Source: Megalopta genalis (Eukaryota; Arthropoda; Insecta; Hymenoptera; Halictidae). From it: 64,000 nt of DNA. A program made the translations under genes and the position numbers. Of the stretch, positions 50,619-62,344 are shown one piece after another (the first letter of the stretch is position 1; each line of letters opens with the position of its first letter). The notes under the pieces are model-generated. The model made no database searches. It worked only from the letters and a program-made list of their open reading frames with translations, and had not been told where the DNA came from. The stretch spans positions 37,587,302 to 37,651,301 of the forward strand of contig NC_135013.1 in the NCBI RefSeq assembly GCF_051020955.1, written 5' to 3'.

Positions 50619-51026
50619 TCAATCATTGTTGCGTTCAATGTAATCGGGATACGAGATCGGAGAACTCGCGTTCGAGTACTGAGCATATAAATAGAGTGCA
50701 GGGTGAAGCCCTGGTGGAGGAATGCCGCGATGCGGTTGATGCGAATGATCCGAATGATGCGAATGATGCGAATGATGATGATGATGATGATCCGTCTCGG
50801 ATGAATCGATAGGGGATGATGAGATTTGCGGGTAGAGTTGGGAGCCGAGGCTGTCCAGGGAGCTGGACGAGCCTGTAGTTTGGTAGACACTCTGCGATGG
50901 TGTGTGCTCGTGAGACTCGGGTGAATTAAGTGTGAATGGCGAAGACGCCGAGGTGGGATATACTACTTGCTGCGGTGGTGACTGGTGTGACTGCGGTAGG
51001 GACTCTGACATGCTGACGTCTAAACA
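50619..51026 (-). CDS. In-frame extension beyond the stop of the zinc-finger gene (candidate readthrough)
   Basis: After the TAG at 51027-51029 the same frame stays open for 135 more codons to a TGA at 50619-50621. Five codons (CLDVS) precede an in-frame ATG at 51009-51011. The peptide is rich in Ser, Pro and Gln, contains SSSSLDSLGSQLYPQISSSP and a His-rich run (HHHHHHSHHSHHSDHSHQPH), and ends SYPDYIERNND. Its composition is like the low-complexity parts of transcription factors. It could be reached by stop-codon readthrough, by reinitiation at the near ATG, or by an alternative splice that skips the stop. The open frame is seen; translation is inferred. Confidence 0.5.
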   Translation of the reverse strand, partial: CLDVSMSESLPQSHQSPPQQVVYPTSASSPFTLNSPESHEHTPSQSVYQTTGSSSSLDSLGSQLYPQISSSPIDSSETDHHHHHHSHHSHHSDHSHQPHRGIPPPGLHPALYLYAQYSNASSPISYPDYIERNND

Positions 51027-52220
51027 CTAGTTGGTGGTCTGCGGATGCAGCAGCGGTAGAGGAAGCTGAAGATTGTTCTGTTTCGCCAAACTAGCGATCT
51101 CCGCCGCGATGCCGCCTTTGGTGCCGGCCAGGCCGTCCAGCGATGATGGTCCCTCGCTGTACCGTAAATCGCAGACAGGACTTTCGAAGCCTGTCCCCGG
51201 TGTGCCACCGCTGGCGCTCTGCGGCGTAGGTGGATTGTGATTGGTATTGCTTTGATTCATATCACGGTGCACACGGTTCTGATGCCGTATCAGATAACTG
51301 TCGCGTACAAACGTACGTCCGCATATGTTACACTCGTACGTGGTGCTCGCCGTGTGGGTACGGATGTGGATTGCGAATTGACTCTTGGACGTGAACGTTA
51401 GAGAACATCGGTCGCAGACCAGGGGCTTCTCGGCGACGTGGCTCCAACGGTGCGCGGTCACGTAGCTCTTCACAGCGAAACGTTTCTGGCAGATGTCGCA
51501 GGCGTACGGTCTCTCACCAGTGTGCACTCGCTTGTGGGTGTTCAGACTGCTCTTCTGCGTAAACCTTTTCAAACACAGCTCACACTGGAACGGTCTCTCC
51601 CCTGTGTGCGTCCTCATGTGCACTTCCAGGTACGGCTTGCGGCAGAAACTCGCTTCGCAGACCGTACAATGATATGGTTTGTTGCCCGAGTGAAGTTTCA
51701 TATGTACATAATACGACGAAGCAGAAGATAGCACCTTGCCGCATACTTTACAGGGTTGCGGTCTGGACCTGGAACCTTCCTTAACCGTCTGCTGGCCTGT
51801 CGACTGGCGACTAGGCGTCTCCTGCTGCACGCTCTGACTCTGCTGTTGTTGCTGTTGTTGACTCTGCTGCGCCTGCTGTTGACTCTGCTGCGTTTGCTGT
51901 TGTTGAGCCTGCGGGTTCAACTGAAGCGTCGTCTGCTGCTGCGGCTGCAGATGACCCTCCTGCTGAGACAGGTCCTCCCTGTCGTCAGACAAGTTCACCA
52001 TGGAGTTGGAACCATCCGAGCGGCTCGAAGCAACAGAATAGAAGCCCATGGGCTCGCTTTTAATCTGTTGCTCGAACATGGACGTCATAATGTCAGTCTG
52101 CTGCGGCTGAGCCAGCTCTTGGGACTGGGGCTCCTGCTGCTGCACTGCTTCTTGATCAGGGAGCAGAGTCAGGTTGCGCTTGACAAGCTGCTCATATCCT
52201 GTGTACCAATCCACCTGCAT
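51027..52220 (-). CDS. Six-finger C2H2 zinc-finger protein with Gln-rich N-terminus
   Basis: The 397-codon frame begins MQVDWYTGYEQLVKRNLTLL. Residues 20-140 are Gln-rich (including a QQQQQQQ run). Six C2H2 fingers span about residues 157-320: CKVC...HMKLH, CTVC...HMRTH, CELC...HKRVH, CDIC...HRWSH, CDRC...HIRTH and CNIC...HQNRVH. Most are joined by TGERP-type linkers, so it should bind DNA in the nucleus as a transcription regulator. A Ser/Pro-rich tail ends LLHPQTTN. The listed ATG overlaps a possible acceptor (CATGCAG then GTGGATTGG at about 52215), so the true start may be in an upstream exon. I do not assign a gene name. The open frame continues past the stop (see the extension entry). 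Confidence 0.85.
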   Translation of the reverse strand: MQVDWYTGYEQLVKRNLTLLPDQEAVQQQEPQSQELAQPQQTDIMTSMFEQQIKSEPMGFYSVASSRSDGSNSMVNLSDDREDLSQQEGHLQPQQQTTLQLNPQAQQQQTQQSQQQAQQSQQQQQQQSQSVQQETPSRQSTGQQTVKEGSRSRPQPCKVCGKVLSSASSYYVHMKLHSGNKPYHCTVCEASFCRKPYLEVHMRTHTGERPFQCELCLKRFTQKSSLNTHKRVHTGERPYACDICQKRFAVKSYVTAHRWSHVAEKPLVCDRCSLTFTSKSQFAIHIRTHTASTTYECNICGRTFVRDSYLIRHQNRVHRDMNQSNTNHNPPTPQSASGGTPGTGFESPVCDLRYSEGPSSLDGLAGTKGGIAAEIASLAKQNNLQLPLPLLHPQTTN

Positions 52221-54016
52221 GACAGGGAACCTCTATCAGTCAGGCGGTCAGAGGACGGGTCATCAGTGACCCGTTCAGGCGCGAATCGTCGCGACCAGAC
52301 CCGGGCAGCTCCGTAATCCCGGTATCATGCATGTCCGGACGAGTGTGTGCACGCGCGCCAGGTTAGACCAGCGGTTTTGACATTTATCTTTGACAAGTGA
52401 CAGAAGGTAGCTGGACGATCAGCTGATTGCATAACTTTTACGCGAAGCGCTCAAAGACGGCTTGATCCCGTCGTCGACAGAACGTCGCCCAGCTGCGAGC
52501 AACGCGGGCGACTCTATTTTTAAAAGAGCGACGAGAGAAACGGCGGAATATTTCGACTGCGAAACCGGATTCCTCGCGAGCTGTCTCGCTAGTGGGGGTC
52601 GGTTTTGCTCTCGGCAAGGATGAAAGCATCGTTTCTACGAACCTTTGCTAATTGTAGTAGTCTGGGCTAGGGTCGAAAAACGTCACGCCTCATCGAGCGC
52701 ACGCCTCCCGTTCTCGAGCGGCTTCACGGACAATCGCGAAACATTTGTACGGCCAAATTGTTTTTCTCCGACACAAAATATAAGATGGCTGCGACTATAT
52801 TTCGCGACGGTGCGATATCATATATGTATATACAACGACCTATATGCACTCGCGTACGTACACACGCGACCAAGTACCGACCGACGATATCCCAGCAACT
52901 TCTCTAATTGGCTGGCCTTCTTGAGCCGCGAATATTACGTTCTACTACGACCGACATCGCGCTTCGAAAACCGCTGATTGGATCGATTCCTCGCAAAGCT
53001 TCATTCACCTGTTTGATTTTATGCATATTTAATGGACAAACTTTCTTAATGCCGAGAAGTCGGCGCTGGCCGCCGGGGAAAACCTGATTTTACCATTGAC
53101 ACCGCGGGACGTTCGCCGAAACGTCATGCGCGTATGCGAAACATTATTTTATTTATACTTGCCGCTTTCTCGGCTTTCAATCGCAACTTTATAAATACGA
53201 AATAATTCCATGATTCGTGAACGATAATAATGTACATCTGCAGTGAATGACACCGTCTCGGCGTAGTCGAAAAATGAAATCGTTGGTAAACGTACTCGTG
53301 TATGAATTTTTAGAAATAAATGGTACGATATGGATGAATATCAAAATGTTGTAAGTATTAATTCACAATACCATTTGTACGTAGTGTCACTCTTGCAATT
53401 TCACCGCTGCGCCATTGACTGTAGCTCGCAGTATCTGTTCTAAGTGCACGTGGTTTTAATTGTGATTTCAAACCTCTGTTAAATTGTGCGCAGTATGTAT
53501 TTTCTCCCCGCATTACAATTACTGAACGCACCTTGAGTGACGACACGCTAGGAACACTCAGGCCCTATCAACCTATCAAATTATATCAAACTGGAACACT
53601 TTGAAATAATGTTCCTAACAGAAACAGGCGGCCAACTCGAGAACTTGCGTGTCTGACGATTACGGTGACGGGTCGACGAAAGGAAGCTGGTTCCATTTAC
53701 AAACACGATCGCCCGCTAAATAACATTCAAGATTCATTGAAAGAGGAGCTAATTTACTACACGATCCGAGTATTATTCAGTTTTTTCTTAGCCGGACTCG
53801 GTATTGCAAACAGGTATGCTAGGAACGTAATTTCGAAGTTTAAACAATTTCAATGAACAAATTCTTGAAATAAACTTTGGACATCATAAAATGATTTAGA
53901 TCGTGAAATATATTGCGATCTATCAGTATCTCTTTGAAATTCTAACCAAATTATGAAATGAAAATTACATAAAATGTGTTTGTTACACAGTTATTACATT
54001 TACTATGGTTTTAGTT
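52221..54016. other. Divergent upstream region between two zinc-finger genes
   Basis: This contains the 5' side of the - strand C2H2 gene and the leader of the + strand JAZ-type gene. A donor-like AACAG then GTATGC at about 53812 could end an untranslated exon that splices to the acceptor TTTTAG at 54016. The GC-rich part (52.3-53.2 kb) looks promoter-like, but no defined motif is claimed. No protein domain is recognised in its short frames. Confidence 0.45.
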
Positions 54017-54022
54017 TCAACA

Positions 54023-55865
54023 ATGGCTGTACCATCAGAGGATGTTATGAATCCAAGCCTAAATGATCCTGTAACCAAAGCAGTGGTGGATAATATAATG
54101 GGTAATTTACCCACAAAGAAACCTTTCGTTCGGTGTGACGATTGCGATCTATCATTTACAAGTCAAACAGTGTTAGATACACACTTACAAGGTGCCAGAC
54201 ATGCTAAACAGGTATGTAGAAATGGTACTATGAATAGTAAGCAAAAGACTATTGAACCTTAAGATAGAATGTAAAGTTATGAATGGTAAACAAAAGATTA
54301 TCCAATTCAAATATAAGAGAAGGATGAGATCAGAAAAAACAAAACTTTCTTGCAACTAGATTCGTTACCATTTTTTCTTTTATAGATCAGATCAAAGAAT
54401 ATAATGGCAACCCTTGAAGAAACAAAAGTGGCATTCTCAAAAGATGAGGAAACAAATGGACTAAAATGTAATGTGTGCAACGTATGCCTAAACTCTATAC
54501 AACAACTACAAACGCATTTGAATGGTATCCAAATACATCAAGGTCTGTTTTATATTGTCATGTATACAAAAAATTGAAGAACCATTTTAATTTCTAGGGA
54601 GCCGACATAAAAAGAAAGCAATGAGAGGTAATAAAGCCTACTTACTACGGAAATCTTTATATGGGATTAGATATAGTCGCACGACGTGCATTGATAAGAT
54701 AATTGAAAAGAATGTGGTTGTGCTTATCTATTGCTTAATTTTGTTTACATTTGCATGCTTGTTACTGCTACTCACTTTTGCTTTTCGTTTATTTTTATAA
54801 ATTAATGCAAAGCTAACTAATTAATTTCTACATAGCTTTAACTTATACAATTGCTGCTGAGATGCTTAGTGATGTTTTCGCGCAGTCGTTTAATTTGTGA
54901 ATCATTATTTATTTATTACTATTTATTATTATTTATTGTATGTTATTTATTTTTGTCAGACTAAAAGTGTATATTTATTATTCATGCCTTTGTGAACATA
55001 TCGTGTCTGAAAGCAACTCGACCGTGAGTTATTTAGTTATTGTTATGATTAATAAAGTTGTTCACAAAATAATCGCATATGTCATCTATTCTGTTGTAAT
55101 CCTTTTGCAAATGCATAAATTTCATACGCACCTTCTATCTTATTACTCGACTAACTCTTCATAGATGCATTTTTAATTTATTACTCCTTGGTCTTAATAA
55201 ATAAAAATTTCATCAGGGTTTTCTTAAAATTTTATTGATATATAGAGGGAATTATAATAAAAGAAACGTTGAACACAAATTCTTGCATATGAAATACATT
55301 ACAAGACAAAGACTGTGAATGCATACGTGTGGAAAAACATTTTAATAATGTCTTTTGTTGGAACAATTTCTATTAATGGTTGCTTTTTCCATAGCATGAA
55401 TGTAGTGTTCAAGCTGATTTATTATCACACTTGACCGCTACAGCGGTTGTGATACATAGATAGTGTTGATCGCACATTGATGCTTAGGTGAGTGGAGTGG
55501 CAAAGAAGTTGGAAGTCCAGTGACATCACCTCCCATGAATACCCAGGACAGCTCTGCATCGAAAGACGTGTCGCTTTCGTGCAACATGTGCAACAAGATT
55601 TTTAATTCCCCAGCACAATACAACGTGGTACGTAAAATCAGAGTAAAGGTTTCTATTTGATGACTGTATGATAATGCAATTTAATTTTATATTACAGCAC
55701 ATAACATCAAAGAAGCACACTAGTAAGTTAAAGCAAGCTAAAATTTTAAAAAAGAAAAGGTTCTTTCCATATTGGAAAAAGCCTAAACCTGGTGCAAATC
55801 CCAAAAATCTTGTTCAATCGTTGTCAAATAATTTTGTACCAGGAGGTTTTACGAATCAAACATAG
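54023..55865 (+). CDS. Three-finger U1/JAZ-type zinc-finger protein (ZNF346/ZNF385-like)
   Basis: Exons 54023-54211, 54386-54524, 54598-54627, 55488-55627 and 55698-55865 sum to 666 nt, giving 221 aa with matching phases. Three matrin/U1-type C2H2 fingers have the long His spacing of dsRNA-binding JAZ fingers: CDDCDLSFTSQTVLDTHLQG then ARH; CNVCNVCLNSIQQLQTHLNG then SRH; CNMCNKIFNSPAQYNVHITS then KKH. The C-terminus is basic (KILKKKRFFPYWKKPKPG). Relatives bind structured RNA or DNA in the nucleus, so an RNA-binding role is inferred. I chose the second ATG because an acceptor (TTTTAG) ends at 54016, which removes the ATG at 54005. AATAAA-like signals lie near 56043. Confidence 0.88.
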
Positions 55866-56344
55866 ATAAAAATATATTAGAACCGATGCATCTATTTTAA
55901 TACATACACAAATTTTTTACTTATGTTCTTTCAAGAGAAGAAACAATTTTAGGATTATTTCATAACTAATGTCAGTTTGATAATTATTTTAATTTTATAT
56001 TGTTCATTATTTTCTTTTGCGAACATCCATAATTTTAAATATAATAAATTTTATATTTACTTTTGCAAAATATTTCTCAACACTTTCTTATATGATGTAT
56101 TCAGTGCAAATATTTTGATCACCTTGATTTTTTACAAGTATATTTAATAAATGACAAAATGTTTAGCAAGCGACTATATAATGTTTGCGTTACGTATTAG
56201 TGAAATATGTTCAAAGTATTCATAATATCCTTATTAGTAGTCGAAGTAATGCAAAAAAATACTGATACATTGTATGAATGTATATATGTTCATTAAAAAA
56301 TCACATAAAATAATGTTGCCAGCATTACTTCTCACCAAATGATT
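55866..56344. other. Convergent 3' regions of the JAZ-type gene and DRC1
   Basis: Very AT-rich, with several AATAAA/TTTATT signals for either strand (for example AATAAA near 56043). No ORF. Both genes point into this gap. Confidence 0.5.
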
Positions 56345-59300
56345 TCAAGAGTTTTGTAAGATGTATTGAATATTTTTTACATCTCTTTCTGATAGTTGCA
56401 CAGGATCAGTCTAAAAAATACACAGTAAAATAAAATATTTAAATATTACTTTTTATCAAAACTTACCTCTGTTGAATAACTTCTTAATAATCTAGTGAGT
56501 TCAGTATTTTGTTTCTGTAGAAATTTTATTTCATTATTTAACTCGTGCCTTTGTTTTAGAACTAGGTGGTACTTCTTCAAACCACTTAGCAAATTATCCC
56601 AAAGCCTTTCTCTTTCTGGTGAAAAAATAGTTTTATATCTTTCCCAGAATTCAGTAATATCTTCATCTGTGATGTTTCTCGACACCGTGGCTTTCACTTT
56701 TATTTCTCTCTTGTCGATGGACACTGTGCTCTTCTGCTTCTTTACAAAATCGTATCTTTCTATAAACTCTTTTAAAGCATTCGCCACGAATACTGTTTCA
56801 ATTGTCAATAAGTGACCATTGTCGCATACGAGTTGTCGTTTTGGTCCCCCAGTGGTTTCTTATGAAGATTAAAAGGTGTGATGAGCATATATTATTGGTT
56901 CTTTTTAAATACTAAAAATATAATTAATAATAACGTAAAATGCTTCATACCATCAGTGATTTCAACAATTCCTTTAGCAATACAAGAGGATGGAACTGGT
57001 TGTTCTTCGGATAGCGTTTCTATAGAGGGTGTTTCCGTTGTTTCCTCCTTACCCATTTCCTCTTCTTCTTCTTCTTCCTCTTCTTCTTCTTCTCCTTCTT
57101 CTTCTTCTTCAGTAGCCGGAAATTTGATGTCGTGCAATGCATCATGCATAGCTGCAATTAAGATAGTTTCTGGTGCACGTTCTTCGTCTCTGATAGGGGG
57201 TAAAGTGCTCCTGGTATAGAAAATATAATTAAAATCGGTAGGTCATTATTTTTCTACGTATACTTACCTAGATAAAGAGGCTTCAGATGCAGAACTTTTA
57301 CGCGAAGAAATTCTAGATAAAGATGTAGATGAAGAAGTTATACTGGATTCTCCACAAACACTTGATGTGCTTACAGGTTTTTTTGTGCAAATGGGACAAT
57401 TGGCGTATGGTAGAAAGAAGTTTAGCAAAAATTGAAGTTCCTCTTCGGATGTAATTTTTAAAGCCTGAAAATTATCAGTTACAATTCAACAGTTCTATTG
57501 TGGGAAATTCTGTCTTTCTAAGTTACCTCGAATACTTTATCCAGTCGAATCAGCAGCTTGTCTGCTTCAGAGTACTCTGATAATAATTCTTTTAAAGTAT
57601 CTTCAACATAGTATTCACAGTGATCGGTAATTAATCTGGCAATGTGATTCAATAGACATCTTTCTAAATTCATCTCTGCCAACGTTCTCGCTGGATCGTA
57701 TGTTTTGGAAATCATTTTCCTCTTCTTTGCGTCCTCCTTTTCTTGAAGCATACGAAAGTATCTGTTGATTGCAATAATCTCTTTAAAGATATGATTTCTG
57801 CTCCAATATCACCTTTCTTTATAGCACACATCGCGCCGCAGTAAGATCTTAACTCCTCCTTTCTCAATAATTGCATTTTCGGTGGTTCCCACTCAATTCC
57901 TAACAATTGTTCGTGAATAATTTTATCCGCTGCTAAAATCTGAATTGTTGAGATGATTTAAATAAAATTACATATCTCTATTTTTAATCAAGAATATTTA
58001 TTATATACCTTATCCACTAATTCATCTGCAGTTCGAATGTTTAAATCCCAAATTTGCATATACTTTTTATCATTGATAGTAGCAATATTATTAGACTTTT
58101 CCTCCAAATCCTCTACAGCCTTTTGCGACTTTGCAATTTCAGTCGTCAGCTTTTGGATCTCCAATCTCGTGGACTCTTCTAATTCCGCGTACGTTTTTTT
58201 CAAATGATTGAGCACATCTTGCAGTCTAAAATTCAATTGAAATCATAATCTAATATAAATATAATTGTCATTACTGGTACCAACTTATTTATCTTTCTCT
58301 TCTGCTGATTTTTCACGATGGTGTTCTCTTCTTCCCGGCGTTTCAACACAGCATAATTATAGTCCAATTTTTCCACGTTCATCAAGCATAAAGCTTTCAT
58401 GTTCTGCACCTGCTGCTGGAGGCTCTGTATCTCCAATTTAAAACGGATCTTCAGTTGCCTAAATTCTTCTTGGTGCTGTATTATCGCCTTCTTCATGTTC
58501 TCTTCGTATTCTTGCATTATAACCTTCTTCTCCTCCTTAGCTTCTACGGTTTCCTCTTGGTGCTTTTTAAACAATGCTTCCCATTTTTCCATGGAAGTTG
58601 CTAATAGCATTGTACGATCCGATTCGATAACGTGTTCGATAAGCGTTAGTTCGTTGCGATAAGCTTTCGTCATGTCACGTACCTAGGAAACAATTAAAGA
58701 ATAATTAATAAGTTAGTTTTACAAGTGTACAAGATTGTAGTTTCCCGAGAACTAACTTGAGTTTCCATTCTCTCGATAAGCAAATCGATGTCATCGTTCT
58801 GCTGCTTCGCTTGGTCCGCGTATTTTTCATCAGCGTTCTCCAGTTCCTTCTTTAGCTCCGCGATTAGGGCATCCTTCTTCTCCAGGATCTCGTTGCACCT
58901 GTCCTTTTGAGCCTCCAATTCGTCATAAATATCCAACGGGTCTTTGCAGTCGAATATCTCAGGCCACTTCGCACTAATCTCATGAAATTTCTCCACATAT
59001 TTTTTGTTCTCTTCCTCGAATACCTCCAACAATCTATTTCTCGTCTCCTGCACTTCTTTTCGTCTCTCCAATTCCCTCGCATCGTTGGCCACACTCACTG
59101 CAGTCACCTACGAATATACGATATAATTACTATTTTATAAGTAACATTTATTGTAAAAATAACACGGTTTATAACATCTGCTTGTAAGAATTTATTAGAA
59201 AGTTTATATTGCACGTACGACTTCCTCTCCTTCAGCTTGTAATTTTTCTAACTTGTCCAAACTATCAAGTATTTGCTGCTCGATAGGAGTTGTTTCCACG

Positions 59301-59532
59301 CTCGCAGCTTCTTCTACTTTCAAGGACCTGAACATGTATTTTTAATTAAGAACTTAATTTAATTGAATAAATAGATTAATAATTATGCCTACTTGGTTTG
59401 TTCGTCTATGCGCTTTTGAATTCGAAGTTTCCGGGCCAGCTTCCGCTCCTCCGGATCAGATGATAAAACAGATGGTCCCTCTGATTCTTCTACATTCTCG
59501 GAGAATCTCTCCATCGTTCCAGAGGGAATCAT
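56345..59532 (-). CDS. Drc1: Dynein regulatory complex protein 1 (DRC1/CCDC164), with a one-base frame break
   Basis: DRC1 is a coiled-coil scaffold of the nexin-dynein regulatory complex in motile axonemes; in insects expression is expected mainly in sperm and ciliated sensory cells. Exons on the - strand: 59393-59532, 59219-59327, 58757-59107, 58285-58682, 58009-58225, 57527-57939, 57268-57464, 56951-57210, 56467-56858 and 56345-56410. Family landmarks include KWPEIFDCKDPLDIYDELEA, EELRSYCGAMCAIKKGDIGA, KTYDPARTLAEMNLERCLLN and the C-terminal FWERYKTIFSPERERLWDNL. A Glu-rich run lies in the exon at 56951-57210. All phases fit except within 57527-57939, which is one nucleotide short: the frame changes near 57778-57783, between AEIISL and KEIIAINRYF. 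The total would otherwise be 848 codons. An assembly error or a real lesion are both possible. The start ATG is at 59530-59532, with a second in-frame ATG six codons on. Confidence 0.92.
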
Positions 59533-62336
59533 CTTCAGCGCGTAAAAATATACACAATTAAAACAATGCTTACAATGCTCGATGCTTACAAGGTGATTGC
59601 TGGTAGATTATTATTGTATTAAAATATAAAAAGGTTATAGAACGCGTTTCTGCGTGGCAATTGACTTATAGAGAAATTTTAGATATTTAGAACAAACAAC
59701 ATTGTTTGTTCGATAGAAAAACACTATTTCCATTTACTGTCGGTAACTGAAAAATAGTTTGGATTTCTAGCCTACAGAGGGCGCTCGGTGTTCAATAACG
59801 CGACTTATACTCTTCAATTAGAAATTAGAACAGGATGTTCACGGATGTTTCCGATATTGCAAAAAAAGAAAGAAGGTATTAGTAGATTTAGACTATTAGA
59901 AGCAATATGGAAATTTTTAGGAAAGGAGAAAATCATATTACTCGAAAATACTGTGGTTTGAAAGTTTAAATAACGCGCGGTAAAGAGCCCGTTGGATTCG
60001 CTGCAGATCACTACCATCGCGCCTTGGACACGACGGTAGAAGTACCGGTTGTCTCTCGTGGACACCACTGAATTAGAGGCTATCTTCGACAACACCTACA
60101 CAAAGTAACGGTACTTTCAGACACTCCGCATAACAACGATATTTTCGATTATATAGCAAGTCCTATAAAGTTTCTTAAAAAACAGGAATGATTGATCTCA
60201 CGTGACAAATAAATCGTCTTCGTGATAATAAAATAGCTTCTACTCCAAATTCAACGAAACTCGTCCGACTGTTTCGTTGCCACAACGTGGACAGAAGAGA
60301 TGTTTCCAAATGTATAGCTCTAAGTTCATATATTTTCTACTTTAATAGGTGTACTTCCATTTAGAAGTCAGACATATATGTCATGATGTTGGATAAATTA
60401 AAATTTTGAATGAAGTTAATTATTATTTATACGTACAATATGTATACTGAAAGTGTTACTATTCGTTGCTAGAAAGTAGACGATTCATATCTAGATATGT
60501 AATCGCAATGTTGGGTAGTCTGATTCTTAAAAGTTTATAGATTATCTACAAAGACAATGTGTTTATTAATACTTCTATTTAAGACTAGTAACACATGGCG
60601 TGGGAGGCATACATGAGAGAATTATAAAAAGGATTATATTTGCATAAAATACATTTTACACAAATGAATTTCTACAAATACAGAAACACTAGCACAGAAC
60701 ACGCAATAGGCGTATCTCGTACAAGACGGTCATGAAATTGTCTCCGTTTTTGGACGTAGCGATTCGTGTGCGACAGAAATCGCTTTCTCTAGCCTCGATG
60801 GCGTGCCTCTAACCGACAAAACAGACATTCGGCATTGTCGTCGATAGAGTTGATTTCGTATGAGCGGACTGTCGTGAACCATGAAAAGAACGTACGCCAC
60901 GAAAGGATAAACGAACAGTGGGTCTCAGTAAGTCGTAGCCACTACATCGACGCCATGAATCCACGACTTTGACGCGATTTTAGCGGAAACAAGATGGAGT
61001 ACGACCAGGTCCGGCGATAGGTGCTGCGGTGCCCTATAATCTTCAACGTGTTATTACTCGCATACTTTCGTCAATGCAAACCGTAACCAGATTGTTTGGA
61101 CAGTACACGTGCGCCAATAAAGTGGACACAACTGTATCTTGATTCAATTACCGCAACAGTTCCGCCATTCAGAATATTTCAAAATTTCTTTGAGAGTAGT
61201 TAACCAGTTACTTCTATCAATCACGTGCACTCCACAAACTTTTATAAGAGTTACTGTTCATACTTTTCTTCGTAAAACTATAACTAAGCATGAAAACACA
61301 TTTTTTGTACGAATATTTAGAATAGCTTCGATCTAAAACACGAGACTAACCTGCTACCATAAACCGTACATTCACATGGTGTTTTCATTTCAAACGAAGC
61401 GATGTTAGACGTACAACCAGACATCTCATCCCGTAATATTTCGATCGACGATAGTCTGTCCGCACACAAGGCGTGCGTGGCCCGTTAAATTTTTCATCGG
61501 CGCGTAGCTAAACGCGGACGGAATATACCGAGGTCGGCCGTGCACGCGTTTGTTTGATCGTTACTTCCTTGATTAGAGAGCACGTCACAAAGTTAAGTAC
61601 TTTTATTTTCGTAATAATCCGATTTTCCGTCTTTATTCCCGGTAGAAAGTACCGATGCCCCGGGTAATTGGCTGCTCCTAAACCGGCCCTGGAGCGAGCA
61701 AGATGGACGGAGAAAGAATGACGCGCGGAAGAAAGATGGCGGATGGAGTGGCGACGCCGGTGACGGCGCGAGGCAGGAGGAAGAGGACAAAGAAGCGAAA
61801 GAGCGCAACGATCGTCGGTTAGTGAAGGACCGAGGTAGACGGGGTGCTGGGCGATTCGTTAAGAGGGGCAGAGGAGAAAAGGGAGGGGAATAGAGGTAGA
61901 CAGGGGAATAGAGAGAGAGAGGGGCGAGAGGCAGGCGAGAGAGACGGAGAGACAGGAGAGAACACGGACGAGAGGAGAAGCGTCGAGACGGAGAGAGAGA
62001 GGACCGGCTCGACAGGGACGAGCGCGGCTCGGGAGTTCGGGTTAGCTCGTTCGACCCGTTATCCCTTCTCTCCCGGAGTCCCGAGTCCTCCCTACCTGTC
62101 CTTGCTTCGATTCGAACGAGTCCCTCCAACTCTCTCCCCTCCGGGGACGCACGAAAACTCCTCCCCACCATTCGATGTACTTCACCGGCTGGCGGGCGAC
62201 GATCGCGATTGCGAGCCGCCGCCGCCGCTTCTCCACCAAACCCGAGGTAGACTCGTTCTGTTCCCCTACGCGGTGTTCCCCACCACCGAGGCAAACAGCG
62301 ATGCTAGCCGGCGAGCCTTCTACGCTCCCGCCACGG
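59533..62336. other. Intergenic region between DRC1 and spen
   Basis: From 59.5 to 61.4 kb it is AT-rich; from 61.5 kb it becomes GC- and purine-rich (GA-rich at 61850-62010), as at a CpG-type insect promoter. I recognise no protein. A 93-codon reverse frame at 59814-60095 has a coding-like middle (NRYFYRRVQGAMVVICSESN) but no known domain. The 233-codon reverse frame at 61593-62294 is low-complexity Ser/Arg/Pro sequence caused by the GA tract. Confidence 0.45.
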
Positions 62337-62344
62337 TGACGTCA
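62337..62344. promoter_or_regulatory. Consensus CRE palindrome in the presumed spen promoter
   Basis: TGACGTCA is a perfect cAMP-response element/ATF site, in GC-rich sequence about 1.55 kb before the spen start codon. Binding is inferred from the motif only. Confidence 0.4.

Noticed and set aside
51756..52316. 186-codon + strand Leu-rich ORF opposite the zinc-finger gene
   Set aside because: Reverse reading of the CAG-type Gln repeats.
54005..54022. ATG at 54005 as start of the JAZ-type protein
   Set aside because: It lies before a splice acceptor (TTTTAG at 54011-54016), so it is probably intronic; the ATG at 54023 is preferred.
61060..61140. Possible Tc1 end near CAATAAAGTGGACACAAC
   Set aside because: I could not find a matching inverted partner within the following few hundred bases.
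61593..62294. 233-codon - strand ORF rich in Ser, Arg and Pro
   Set aside because: Composition follows the GA-rich promoter tract on the other strand; it has no domain and overlaps the spen upstream region.
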